From a virus: 22,156 bases of DNA. The stretch covers positions 1 through 22,156 of the IMG/VR virus record IMGVR_UViG_3300009431_000149, one strand, 5' to 3'. Positions 7,946 through 14,364 of this stretch are shown piece after piece. The first letter of the stretch is position 1. Every line of letters starts with the position of its first letter. The translations under genes and the position numbers were made by a program. Below the pieces are notes generated by a model, which saw only the letters and a program-made list of their open reading frames with translations, had not been told where the DNA came from and did not search any database.

Positions 7946-8752
7946 ATGAAAGGCATGAAAAGAGCAGCAATACTCACATACATCGCCGTCTGTGTGATGG
8001 CGATCATAGTCGGCGGATTCGTCGGCCTGCAGCACAGGCCCGAGGCGCAGGCCGCGACGCCCGTGACCGGATCGGCCAGGGCGAAGGCCGGGGCCGGCGG
8101 CGTGACGAAAGGGCTGTTCGTCAAGCTCTCGGCGGCCGGGACGATAGTCGCGTCCACGGGCGTCGGCGATTCGGTGATCGGCGTCTGCGAGATGACGGCG
8201 TCGGCAAACGGGTTTACGCGCTACGCACCGGCCGGGACGCAGGCGACGGTAACGTCCGGAGAAGCGATCTCGGTCGGAGACCTGCTGACTACCGGCACGG
8301 GCAGCAAGGCGTTCGTGTTGGACACCGACGACGCCTCCACGCAGCGTGTCGCCGCCATAGCGCTTACGGCCGCGACGGGCGCCGATGAGGATGTGACGGC
8401 TATCATCGCCGTCTCGACCGTGGAGAAACGATTGGCGCTCGGCGGCGCGACGACGTCGGCGGCTGACTCGCTGGCCATACCCGTGACACACGCCATCGTT
8501 ACCAAGACCACAGGCGCCGACGCCGAGGCGTTGACGCTGGCCGACGGTGTGATCGGGCAGGTGCTGGCGATTACGCTAGGCACCGACGGCGGAGGCGACG
8601 GGACGCTCACGCCGACCACGTCGACCGGCTGGGCGACCATCGTGTTTGCAGACGCCGGCGACTCCGCGTCGCTGCTGTTCGTGGACGGCACAGTCGGCTG
8701 GGTGGTCCTCGGCCTGTCCGGCCTGGCGGCGCCGCCGGCCATGACGCAGTAA
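7946..8752 (+). CDS. DUF2190-like capsid decoration protein with signal peptide
   Basis: This is a 268-residue protein in the position where HK97-type phages encode a head decoration protein. Residues about 50-160 (VTKGLFVKLSAAGTIV, GDSVIGVCEMT, GEAISVGDLLTTGTGSKAFV) resemble the DUF2190 beta-rich capsid cement fold. Residues about 165-268 are a second repetitive beta domain rich in Thr, Gly and Asp (TKTTGADAEALTLADG, DGTLTPTT). The N-terminus is unusual for a head protein: Met-Lys-rich residues 1-6, a hydrophobic segment 7-28 and AQA-ATP (34-39), which together look like a Sec signal peptide or a membrane anchor. AAGGAG lies seven bases before ATG 7946; ATG 7955 is an alternative that keeps the hydrophobic segment. 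The decoration call is by position and pattern. Confidence 0.75.
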   Translation: MKGMKRAAILTYIAVCVMAIIVGGFVGLQHRPEAQAATPVTGSARAKAGAGGVTKGLFVKLSAAGTIVASTGVGDSVIGVCEMTASANGFTRYAPAGTQATVTSGEAISVGDLLTTGTGSKAFVLDTDDASTQRVAAIALTAATGADEDVTAIIAVSTVEKRLALGGATTSAADSLAIPVTHAIVTKTTGADAEALTLADGVIGQVLAITLGTDGGGDGTLTPTTSTGWATIVFADAGDSASLLFVDGTVGWVVLGLSGLAAPPAMTQ

Positions 8753-8842
8753 CAGCAACGGCCCTGCCACAAAGGGCACAAAGAGCACAAAGGACGACGA
8801 GGACGACGAGGTCTTTGTTTAACGGCGGACGGCACGTCCGCC
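8753..8842. repeat. Class A plus class C junction element
   Basis: CAGCAACGGCC leads into class A units (8766-8793), a duplicated GACGACGAG stretch, and a class C hairpin (8824-8842) directly joined to AGGAG, the Shine-Dalgarno of the next gene. The ATG seen elsewhere is CTG here with one base missing, and the hairpin frame FNGGRHVRQEND runs in frame into the next gene. Confidence 0.9.
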
Positions 8843-8853
8843 AGGAGAATGAT

Positions 8854-9093
8854 ATGGCAAAAAAGACAGGCAAGCCGCCCGGAAAGGCTGGCATGGTCCG
8901 CGTCGAGGTGACCCAGAAGATGTCGATCGACGGGATCCTGATCTCGCCGGACATCGAGCCGCGCCGCAACGGCCCGCCAAAGATCACGCCGCGACAGGCC
9001 GTGATCCCGCGAGAGCGGGCAAAGGCGCACGGCTGCAAGATCCTCGGCGACGCCACCGGCGGTGTCCGTATGCTGTCGGGCGGTGAGAAATGA
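8854..9093 (+). CDS. Small basic phage protein, unknown
   Basis: This is a 79-residue Lys/Arg/Pro-rich protein with a central strand-rich part (GMVRVEVTQKMSIDGILISPDI). It matches no family I recognise. The ATG at 8854 has AGGAG (8843-8847) six bases upstream; the frame is open into the class C hairpin, so a longer form starting in the repeat cannot be excluded. The stop overlaps the ATG at 9090 as ATGA. Its position after the decoration protein suggests a minor head or head-completion role, by context only. Confidence 0.65.
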   Translation: MAKKTGKPPGKAGMVRVEVTQKMSIDGILISPDIEPRRNGPPKITPRQAVIPRERAKAHGCKILGDATGGVRMLSGGEK

Positions 9094-9224
9094 TCCGGCG
9101 CTACGCAAACAAGCGGGTCGTACCGGCCGCCCACAAGCAGCAGATGGGCGTCGCAGACAAAGGCATTAAACCGCAGAGGACGCAGAGATCTCAGAGGGCG
9201 GTACGGCCACAACAAGGCAAGTAA
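9090..9224 (+). CDS. Possible 44-residue basic peptide
   Basis: A short ORF starts at the ATGA overlap with the preceding gene. The product (begins MIRRYANKRVVPAAHKQQMG) is strongly basic and low in complexity. Its second half (about residues 28-38) is encoded by CGCAGAGGA/CGCAGAGAT/CTCAGAGGG units, yet another 9-nt repeat. The overlap and the head-module context favour translation, but the repeat-derived tail and small size leave it uncertain. Confidence 0.4.
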   Translation: MIRRYANKRVVPAAHKQQMGVADKGIKPQRTQRSQRAVRPQQGK

Positions 9225-9370
9225 GCCGAGGCTCGCTAGGAAGTCTCGGAACCAACCATCCTCGGCGGCGGAGGCCAGGGATTGCCCCGCCGCCGGCGGA
9301 TGGTTTAACGGCGGACGGCACGTCCGCCTCGATGTGACGTCACGTATGTGACGTCGCATAAGGAGCACCC
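9225..9370. other. Gene-free stretch with hairpins, class C repeat and palindrome
   Basis: CCGAG/CTCGG (about 9226-9249) can pair. AACCATCC (9254-9261) with GGATGGTT (9298-9305), plus inner GGCGGCGG/CCGCCGCC, form a long stem. A class C hairpin follows at 9310-9328. Then a 14-base direct repeat starting ATGTGACGTC occurs at 9332 and 9346 and includes the perfect palindrome GTGACGTCAC (9334-9343). TAAGGAG (9358-9364) is the Shine-Dalgarno of the next gene. The function of the structures is not evident. Confidence 0.7.
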
Positions 9371-9598
9371 ATGCCGCAGGCAAAACTGACAATCGAAGAG
9401 ATCCGCCAGAAGTGCAAGGGCAAGATCACCAAGCGCGAAGCCGACGGCGCCGAGATGGCGGCCGTCAAGGTCATCTGCCCGATGTGCTTCTGCCACGGCC
9501 ACAAACACCCGCGCGGCGATGTCTTCGCGATGGAGATCTCGCTGGTGCCGGCACACGTCGCCGGCGGGCAGGTGGAGATCGTCACGGGCAAAAAATAG
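9371..9598 (+). CDS. Small Cys/His-rich protein, possible zinc knuckle
   Basis: This is a 75-residue protein with a helical N-terminus (LTIEEIRQKCKGKITKREADGAEMAAV) and a compact metal-ligand cluster, CPMCFCHGHKHPRG (about residues 37-50), followed by beta-like sequence. The cluster suggests zinc binding; no known family is recognised. Start ATG 9371 has TAAGGAG six bases upstream. The TAG stop is the first part of the class B repeat that follows. By position it lies between the capsid genes and the connector and might assist head completion. Confidence 0.65.
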   Translation: MPQAKLTIEEIRQKCKGKITKREADGAEMAAVKVICPMCFCHGHKHPRGDVFAMEISLVPAHVAGGQVEIVTGKK

Positions 9599-9691
9599 CA
9601 ACAGAGGCAGCAGAGTAAGCAGAGGACGGCCTGAGACTGGGTTAGAACCAAGGCCGTCGCCTTCCTCCGCTTCCTCCGCTCCCTCCGTTGC
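9598..9691. repeat. Class B inverted repeat before the connector
   Basis: The left arm is 9598-9625 and the right arm 9661-9691. The loop has a small inner stem (GACGGC/GCCGTC with GGTTAGAACC between). One frame is open through the whole element, NRGSRVSRG...SSASSAPSVADT, as in the portal linker and at 17801. The start codon lies downstream of the right arm here, not in the loop. Confidence 0.9.
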
Positions 9692-9708
9692 TGACACCGG
9701 AGAGCGAA

Positions 9709-10305
9709 ATGCTTTGTACTCTCGCACAACTCAAGGCACGCCTCGGCATCGGCGATGAAGACTCCGACACGCTGCTGACCCAGATCATCACGGGCGTGTC
9801 CGGACAACTACAGGGCGAAGGCGGCTGCGGGCGTACACTCTCGCTCGAGTCGGACATCGTCGAGTACAAGACGATCAGGGAGCCGCGCGCCGCTTCGATC
9901 TGGCTGAGCCGCTATCCGGTAGTCTCGATCTCCGAGATCAAGGAAGCGACGTACAACGATTTCGACGACGCCGATGCGCTGACCGCCGATGACGATTTCC
10001 AGTTCGACCCGGACTCGGGCGAGGTCCACAAGACCGGCTGGTGGCTGCGGGGCTTCAGGACGGCAAAAATTACCTACACCGGCGGCTACGTACTGCCCGG
10101 CGACGTCGCCGGCGACGGCGAGACGGAACTGCCCGACGACATAGTCGAGGCGGCGATCGAGCAGGCGTCGTTCGCCTACCAGCGCCGCGACACGCTGGGC
10201 GTATCGGCACAATCCGCCCAGGGCGGATCGGTAACGGCCTACGCCCAGGACAAGCTCCTGCCGGGCGTCCGGACCACCATGCGGCGTTACCGCCGCATGC
10301 TGTGA
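9709..10305 (+). CDS. Head-tail connector protein (gp6-like)
   Basis: This is a 198-residue protein resembling the HK97 gp6/Phage_connect adaptor family, which forms a ring under the portal. It starts with a helical CTLAQLKARLGIGDEDSDTLLTQIITGVSGQLQGEGGCGR. It continues with RYPVVSISEIKEA, GWWLRGFRTAKITYTGGYV and ends with ELPDDIVEAAIEQASFAYQRRDTLG and a basic tail. The order (N-terminal helices, ITYTGGY strand, two C-terminal helices) is typical of the family. ATG 9709 is preferred over TTG 9688 because GGAG (9699-9702) lies six bases upstream and TTG falls in the repeat. The stop is TGA followed at once by heptamers. Confidence 0.8.
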   Translation: MLCTLAQLKARLGIGDEDSDTLLTQIITGVSGQLQGEGGCGRTLSLESDIVEYKTIREPRAASIWLSRYPVVSISEIKEATYNDFDDADALTADDDFQFDPDSGEVHKTGWWLRGFRTAKITYTGGYVLPGDVAGDGETELPDDIVEAAIEQASFAYQRRDTLGVSAQSAQGGSVTAYAQDKLLPGVRTTMRRYRRML

Positions 10306-10353
10306 CAATGAGCAATGAGCAATGAGCGTTTAACGGCGGACGGCACGTCCGCC
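10306..10353. repeat. AATGAGC heptamers plus class C hairpin
   Basis: Three copies of AATGAGC (10306-10327) run directly into TTTAAC and the hairpin 10335-10353. The frame FNGGRHVRPEQP ends at TGA 10365-10367, overlapping ATG 10364 as ATGA. No other Shine-Dalgarno is obvious for the next gene. Confidence 0.9.
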
Positions 10354-10363
10354 CCGAACAGCC

Positions 10364-10969
10364 ATGATCGTTACTATACAACTTGACCCGCAGTCCAAGG
10401 CACTGATTGCCCGGCACAACCGCGCCGCAGATCGCGGCGCCGGCGTCATGGCCTCTGCGCTCGAGTCGGCGGCCGTCGCGGGCTCCGAGGACATTCGCGG
10501 CCAACTGGTCAGGGGCGACCTGGGCCTGGAGATGCGGAACCCCGCGTCCGGCCTGGCGGCGTCGGTACTCGGCTGGATGATCGACACCGACACGCCTCTG
10601 GCGGCGATGGGCGTGCCGGCGGATTCGCCGGCGGCCGACTATGCGAGGATCCTCAACGTCGGCGGGACGATTTTTCCCAAGACGGCCAGGGCACTGGCCG
10701 TGCCGATCTCGGACGAGGCGAAGCGCTACGAATCGCCCCGCGACATGGACGGGCTCGATCTGATACCGCGAAAGGGCAAGCCGCCGCTGCTGATCAGGAA
10801 GCTGACCAAGCGAGGCGATGTTCGCGGCTTCGAGCTGCACTGGGTCTTGGTCCCTTCGGTCCGGATCCCGGCGTTCAGGTGGCTCGACACGGGCGCCCAG
10901 GCGGCCCTGCCTGTGATGCAGGACGCCTTCGGCGACGTGGTGGATACATGGACGGATGAATGGAATTAA
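10364..10969 (+). CDS. Neck / tail-completion protein, virion morphogenesis-like
   Basis: This is a 201-residue protein between connector and tail terminator, the slot of HK97 gp10-like or Mu virion-morphogenesis-like tail-completion proteins. Features are an amphipathic N-terminal helix region with Ala-rich spacing (15-50), then YARILNVGGTIFPKTARALAVPISDEAKR (about 93-121), which resembles the G-x-x-I/P...A-L-x-(I/V)-P block of these families. It also has FRWLDTGAQAALPVMQDAFGDVVDTW, a C-terminal helix. No good Shine-Dalgarno precedes the ATG; translation may depend on the overlapping element frame. Family assignment is moderate. Confidence 0.65.
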   Translation: MIVTIQLDPQSKALIARHNRAADRGAGVMASALESAAVAGSEDIRGQLVRGDLGLEMRNPASGLAASVLGWMIDTDTPLAAMGVPADSPAADYARILNVGGTIFPKTARALAVPISDEAKRYESPRDMDGLDLIPRKGKPPLLIRKLTKRGDVRGFELHWVLVPSVRIPAFRWLDTGAQAALPVMQDAFGDVVDTWTDEWN

Positions 10970-11014
10970 CGGCGGCGAAACCGCTAGCGGTTTAACAAGC
11001 GAAGCGCCGTCGTT
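10968..11014. repeat. Palindromic junction element
   Basis: AAACCGCTAGCGGTTT (10978-10993) is a perfect 16-base palindrome, bracketed by ACGGCGGCG and GCGCCGTCGT, which can extend the stem. This is a different family from class C but also begins with AACGGCGG after the stop. Confidence 0.75.
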
Positions 11015-11025
11015 GTGACTGAGAG

Positions 11026-11439
11026 ATGGCTAACAAGATAAGCACATGCCTGGGCAACATCGAGACGGGCCTCGGGTCGCTCGTCAGCGACACGCTCAAG
11101 GCCGTCAAGCGCGAGGTCATCAATCCGATGACCGAGAAGAACCTGCCGGTCCTGGGCATCTCGATCTCACGCTTCAGGCGGACCGAGGACGACTGCTGGC
11201 ACACCGACGTGCTCCTGCAGCTCGTGGCGTTCCGTGGCGGCGACGAATCGGACGAGACCCTGATCGACCTGGTCAAGGCGATCACGGCCAACATACAGGC
11301 GCTGATAGACGCCGGCAGTGCGGGCGGGCACGTCCACCTGCCGATCTGGGATACCTGGCACACGATGGCGGCCGGCGGCGCGCTGAGGAAGATCGGTGCC
11401 GTCGGGTCACTGGAAATCGTTGTGGCGGATCCGCTTTAA
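11026..11439 (+). CDS. Tail terminator-like protein
   Basis: This is a 137-residue protein in the position of the tail terminator, which caps the tail tube and joins it to the head. The pattern is helix (NIETGLGSLVSDTLKAVKREV), strand (LPVLGISISRFRR), strand (WHTDVLLQLVAFRGG), helix (DETLIDLVKAITANIQALIDAG), then a C-terminal strand (GAVGSLEIVV). This beta-alpha-beta layout with a long acidic-basic helix is that of gpU/DUF1834-like small tail proteins. The start has only a weak GAGAG upstream. The family call is by predicted fold and position. Confidence 0.6.
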   Translation: MANKISTCLGNIETGLGSLVSDTLKAVKREVINPMTEKNLPVLGISISRFRRTEDDCWHTDVLLQLVAFRGGDESDETLIDLVKAITANIQALIDAGSAGGHVHLPIWDTWHTMAAGGALRKIGAVGSLEIVVADPL

Positions 11440-11443
11440 CGAC

Positions 11444-11562
11444 GGGCACTAGGCACTGGGCACTAGGCATTGGGAAACGACATGACGACAACAACAACGG
11501 CACGGCGCGGGCGGGCGGTTCTGGTTTTGACCAGTGCCCAATGCCCCGCGCCCAGTGCCCAG
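11444..11562. repeat. Inverted heptamer arrays GGGCACTAG / CCAGTGCCC
   Basis: The left arm is 11444-11474 (GGCACTA/GGCACTG heptamers) and the right arm 11531-11562 (CCAGTGCCC...GCGCCCAGTGCCC), able to pair. The loop has a short ORF from ATG 11482 (MTTTTTARRG...SAQEI, 29 codons) that ends at TGA 11569-11571, three bases before the next ATG. AGGAG (11561-11565) is that gene's Shine-Dalgarno. Confidence 0.85.
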
Positions 11563-11574
11563 GAGATTTGAAAC

Positions 11575-12009
11575 ATGGCAGCAGGTGACAAGATTTACGC
11601 ATGCCGCAGCGCGACGCACAACTCCGTCGGGGTCGACGGCGTAACACACGCGCAGATCGTGGTCAGGACCACCAGCAGGGAGGGCCGAAACCCCGTCCTG
11701 GGCGGCGTCGAGGATGTGGCCGTCGTCGGCTACGACGTCCGTGTCCGCCTCTTCGGGCACGACCAGAACGCGCTGATCGGTCTGATCGCCGACGCCGCCA
11801 ACGACGCGGTGATCGACACGGTCGGCGAGGCCGGGGCGCTCGAGAAGGTGACCGTCAAAGACGTTATGTTCACGGGCATCCTGACCGACGTCGACATACC
11901 CGAGCGCGACGGCGGCGGCAAGGTCGCACCGTTCGGCATCGAAGGGCCGGCACTGTTCGGCGACTCCGACACGCTGGCGACGATGCTGGTCTGGGCGGCG
12001 GATGCGTGA
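11575..12009 (+). CDS. Tail tube-like protein
   Basis: This is a 144-residue, mostly beta protein with strands at VDGVTHAQIVVRTTSR, VAVVGYDVRVRLFG, KVTVKDVMFTGILTDVDIPERDGG and VAPFGIEGPALFG, and one helix between them (NALIGLIADAAND). The size, beta pattern and location between terminator and tape measure fit a small tail-tube subunit. The ATG at 11575 has AGGAG nine bases upstream. The sequence is too divergent to name a family; it could also be a Mu-type small tube protein. No sheath gene precedes it. Confidence 0.6.
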   Translation: MAAGDKIYACRSATHNSVGVDGVTHAQIVVRTTSREGRNPVLGGVEDVAVVGYDVRVRLFGHDQNALIGLIADAANDAVIDTVGEAGALEKVTVKDVMFTGILTDVDIPERDGGGKVAPFGIEGPALFGDSDTLATMLVWAADA

Positions 12010-12010
12010 T

Positions 12011-12083
12011 AACGGCAGGCGGGAGGCTGTAGGCCTGAGGCTGTAGCCGTCCCTCCAGTCTCCGGCCTCCGGTCTCATGCCTG
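12011..12083. repeat. AGGCTGT-type heptamer element
   Basis: After the stop, GGCAGGCGGGAGGCTGT, AGGCCTG, AGGCTGT lead into CCTCCAGTCTCCGGCCTCCGG and CATGCCTG. Heptamer periodicity and CAGGC/GCCTG ends suggest an imperfect inverted array. It fills the whole gap before the tape-measure-like gene. Confidence 0.75.
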
Positions 12084-12086
12084 AAC

Positions 12087-13712
12087 ATGCGCAGTATGGC
12101 CAAAGACATCGACATCAAGGTCAAGGCATCCGGCGCCAAGAAGACGGCGGCAGACATTAGGGACACCGCGCGCGCCGAACACGACCTGGGCAAGGGCGCC
12201 AAGGGCGCCTCCAAGGGCATCAGGCAGGCGTCCGAGGCGATGGATGAACTGACGCGGGGGCTGGGCGTTAACAAGTCAATATTCACCAACTGGCAGGTGG
12301 GCCTGGCCGCCGGCCTGGCCACGCTGGTCGCAGCACTCAAGGAATCGCATGAGTACCTCAGCCGGATCCACGCCGAGATGCGGTCCGCGTTCCGTGAGTT
12401 CTCCGACCTGACGCGCCAGCCGGGGACCGTCCAGTTGGCCCAGATAAGGGGCGCCACGGAGGCGGCGACTGTGGACTGGATGTACCGCACCGGCGAGAAA
12501 TACGCCATCTCGCCCCAGGAGGCCAGGACGGCCGCGTTCGAGATAGAGTCGGGCCTGGATCCCACGAAAGTCGGCGGCAAGGCCGCGTTCGGCCGGATCG
12601 AGGATGCCGCGTTCCGCGTGATGCGCGGGTTCGGCGCTTCGGGCCGGACGGCTGCGGGCCTGGGCATCGCGGCCTACGAGTCCGGCCTGGCCATGACGCC
12701 CGAGGAGTTCCGCAGGTTCTACGCGCAGGCGGGGATCGCGGCGGGCAAGAGCCGCCTGTCGCTGGAGTCGCTCGGCGGCATACTGACAGAGACGCTGCCG
12801 ATGGCGGTCAAGGCCGGGATACCCGCCGACTATTTCATGGCGCAGGCGTCGGCGATGTCGTTCCGGATAGGCGACCCGTCGCGCCTCCGCACGGCGCTGA
12901 GGCAGATGATAGCGGCCGCCGGGATCAAGGGGCCGTCGCTCGAGCAGTATGCGGCGGCCGCCGGGCGGCAACTGGCCGATATGTCGGCCGTCGACATCAT
13001 GGAGCTCCAATCACGGCAGATATCCGGCGCCCTGGCGTCCGGCGGCCCGCAGGCGGCGAACCTCATGGCCGAGTCGCTGGGACTGCCGCGCGAACTTGCA
13101 CAGGTCTACGGCGCCGCGTTCGACCCGGCGGTGCAGGCCAGGATGCGTGGCCTGCGAGGCATGATCGGCGGCGCCGCCTGGTCGGACGTTGCCGGGCGGT
13201 ACGCCGGGGTGCGAGGCACACAGTCGGCCAGGGAGTACGCGACGCGCATCGGCGAGCAGCGGTCGCGGCAGATGATGGGCAGGTCTCAGGGCCTGATGAC
13301 GGTCGCCGAGAATCTCGCGCGTACCCGTGTTAATACGATGCTGGCGACGGGACAGGACATACCCGGCGTCCTGGAGGACCTGCCCGGCGGCCAGGGCAGG
13401 GCCACACGCATGTACATGCTGCACAGCCTGCAGCGGATACTCGGCGGCATGGCGGCCGACGAGTCGCTGGGCGCCGACGTCCGCGCCGAGGCGGCCGGGA
13501 TGCACGAGGATATATTCGAGGATCGCGGCCTCATCTCGGGCGACATCCCGGGCGGGTATCAGATACTGGGCAACGCGGAACGAGAGGTCATGGGCGCGTT
13601 CCGCTTCGCGCAGACGCACGGCATAACGATCAATAGGTACAACGGCGGCGTGCAGTTCATCGGCCAGTACAGCGACCAGGCCGGGGAACTTGTGCCGAGC
13701 GGAATGGAGTAA
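12087..13712 (+). CDS. Tape-measure-like tail protein (short)
   Basis: This is a 541-residue protein that sits where the tape measure belongs. It opens with IDIKVKASGAKKTAADIRD, a typical tape-measure N-terminus. Charged Ala/Gly helices follow (25-60), then a hydrophobic stretch WQVGLAAGLATLVAAL (about 70-85). The rest is long and Ala/Gly/Arg-rich with few strands. Tape measures set tail length at roughly 1.5 angstrom per residue, so a short tail of about 80 nm would follow. The start is ATG 12087 or, as MAKDIDIK suggests, ATG 12096; neither has a strong Shine-Dalgarno. No frameshifted chaperone pair is seen between tube and this gene. Confidence 0.7.
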   Translation: MRSMAKDIDIKVKASGAKKTAADIRDTARAEHDLGKGAKGASKGIRQASEAMDELTRGLGVNKSIFTNWQVGLAAGLATLVAALKESHEYLSRIHAEMRSAFREFSDLTRQPGTVQLAQIRGATEAATVDWMYRTGEKYAISPQEARTAAFEIESGLDPTKVGGKAAFGRIEDAAFRVMRGFGASGRTAAGLGIAAYESGLAMTPEEFRRFYAQAGIAAGKSRLSLESLGGILTETLPMAVKAGIPADYFMAQASAMSFRIGDPSRLRTALRQMIAAAGIKGPSLEQYAAAAGRQLADMSAVDIMELQSRQISGALASGGPQAANLMAESLGLPRELAQVYGAAFDPAVQARMRGLRGMIGGAAWSDVAGRYAGVRGTQSAREYATRIGEQRSRQMMGRSQGLMTVAENLARTRVNTMLATGQDIPGVLEDLPGGQGRATRMYMLHSLQRILGGMAADESLGADVRAEAAGMHEDIFEDRGLISGDIPGGYQILGNAEREVMGAFRFAQTHGITINRYNGGVQFIGQYSDQAGELVPSGME

Positions 13713-13716
13713 CGGA

Positions 13717-13806
13717 ATTGCGGATTGACGATTGCGGATTGCGGATTGAACGGCAGCGGCGGCGGCAAGCCGTTAGCTGAGAGCTGATAGCTGAGAACTG
13801 ATAGCT
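13717..13806. repeat. GCGGATT and AGCTGAT heptamer arrays
   Basis: ATTGCGGATTGACGATTGCGG plus two more GCGGATT units (13717-13749) are followed, after a short GC spacer, by AGCTGAG/AGCTGAT/AACTGAT units (13773-13806) ending right at the next ATG. Both units contain TGA in some register and neither array is read as protein. Confidence 0.9.
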
Positions 13807-14247
13807 ATGTCTGAGAACGTCGGCGGAAGCGATATATTCGGCAGCGGCCCGCACGTGTGGGTCTGGGGCCGGGCGCAGCAGGTCGCAAAGACCTTGCGCA
13901 CGGTCGGCACGAACGGCGAGGCCCGCTGGCCGCTGCTGAACGCAGGGCGCCCCGGCCGGATCACCGGCGTGAGGGGGCCGGCCGTGCTCAAGGTCGCCGC
14001 GACGCAGAACACGCGGGCCCTTGCCGACGCCGCTATGGACACGCTCGAGGACACGATCGAGGAGCTTAGGAAGCTCGGGACGGTGAGCGAATGGGAGGAC
14101 GATACCGGCCGGACAGGCTCGCAGTTAGTGATAGTCGATTACCGCCCGGCAGGGCGGAGGCATTACATAAGGTCCAGCGACTCCAAGTGGGGCTGCTGGC
14201 AGGAATATCAATGTGCCGTCCGCGAACTGAGCGGAGACATCAGATAA
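13807..14247 (+). CDS. Small tail/baseplate-associated protein
   Basis: This is a 146-residue protein between the tape measure and the hub-like gene. It has an N-terminal strand-rich part (HVWVWGRAQQVAKTLRTVG, ITGVRGPAVLKVAATQNTR), one long helix (ALADAAMDTLEDTIEELRKLG, about 76-96) and a C-terminal sheet (SQLVIVDYRPAGRRHYIRSSDSKWGCWQEYQCAVREL). I do not recognise the family; position suggests a distal-tail or tail-to-hub adaptor. The ATG directly abuts the AGCTGAT array and has no clear Shine-Dalgarno. Confidence 0.65.
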   Translation: MSENVGGSDIFGSGPHVWVWGRAQQVAKTLRTVGTNGEARWPLLNAGRPGRITGVRGPAVLKVAATQNTRALADAAMDTLEDTIEELRKLGTVSEWEDDTGRTGSQLVIVDYRPAGRRHYIRSSDSKWGCWQEYQCAVRELSGDIR

Positions 14248-14350
14248 CGACATGGCCACAAAGGACACAAAGAGCACAAAGAACACCAAGCAAGACGCGG
14301 CCTTTGGTTTTAGGCCGTTACCCCTCTATGACCTTTGTGCCCTTTGTGGC
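14248..14350. repeat. Complete class A inverted repeat with inner hairpin
   Basis: The left arm is 14254-14290 (ACAAAG units) and the right arm 14333-14350 (CTTTGTGCCCTTTGTGGC). Between them GCGGCCT/AGGCCGT form an inner stem around TTGGTTTT. From ATG 14252 a 39-codon frame (begins MATKDTKSTKNTK) crosses the whole element and ends at TGA 14369-14371, overlapping the next start. A second frame from ATG 14328 (MTFVPFVARLCLYGD) ends at 14375. Confidence 0.9.
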
Positions 14351-14364
14351 AAGGCTGTGTCTTT

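Noticed and set aside
6937-8388. 483-codon + strand ORF overlapping the capsid and decoration genes
   Set aside because: It is extremely Arg-rich with no domain, in a shifted frame of the major capsid gene; a frame shadow.
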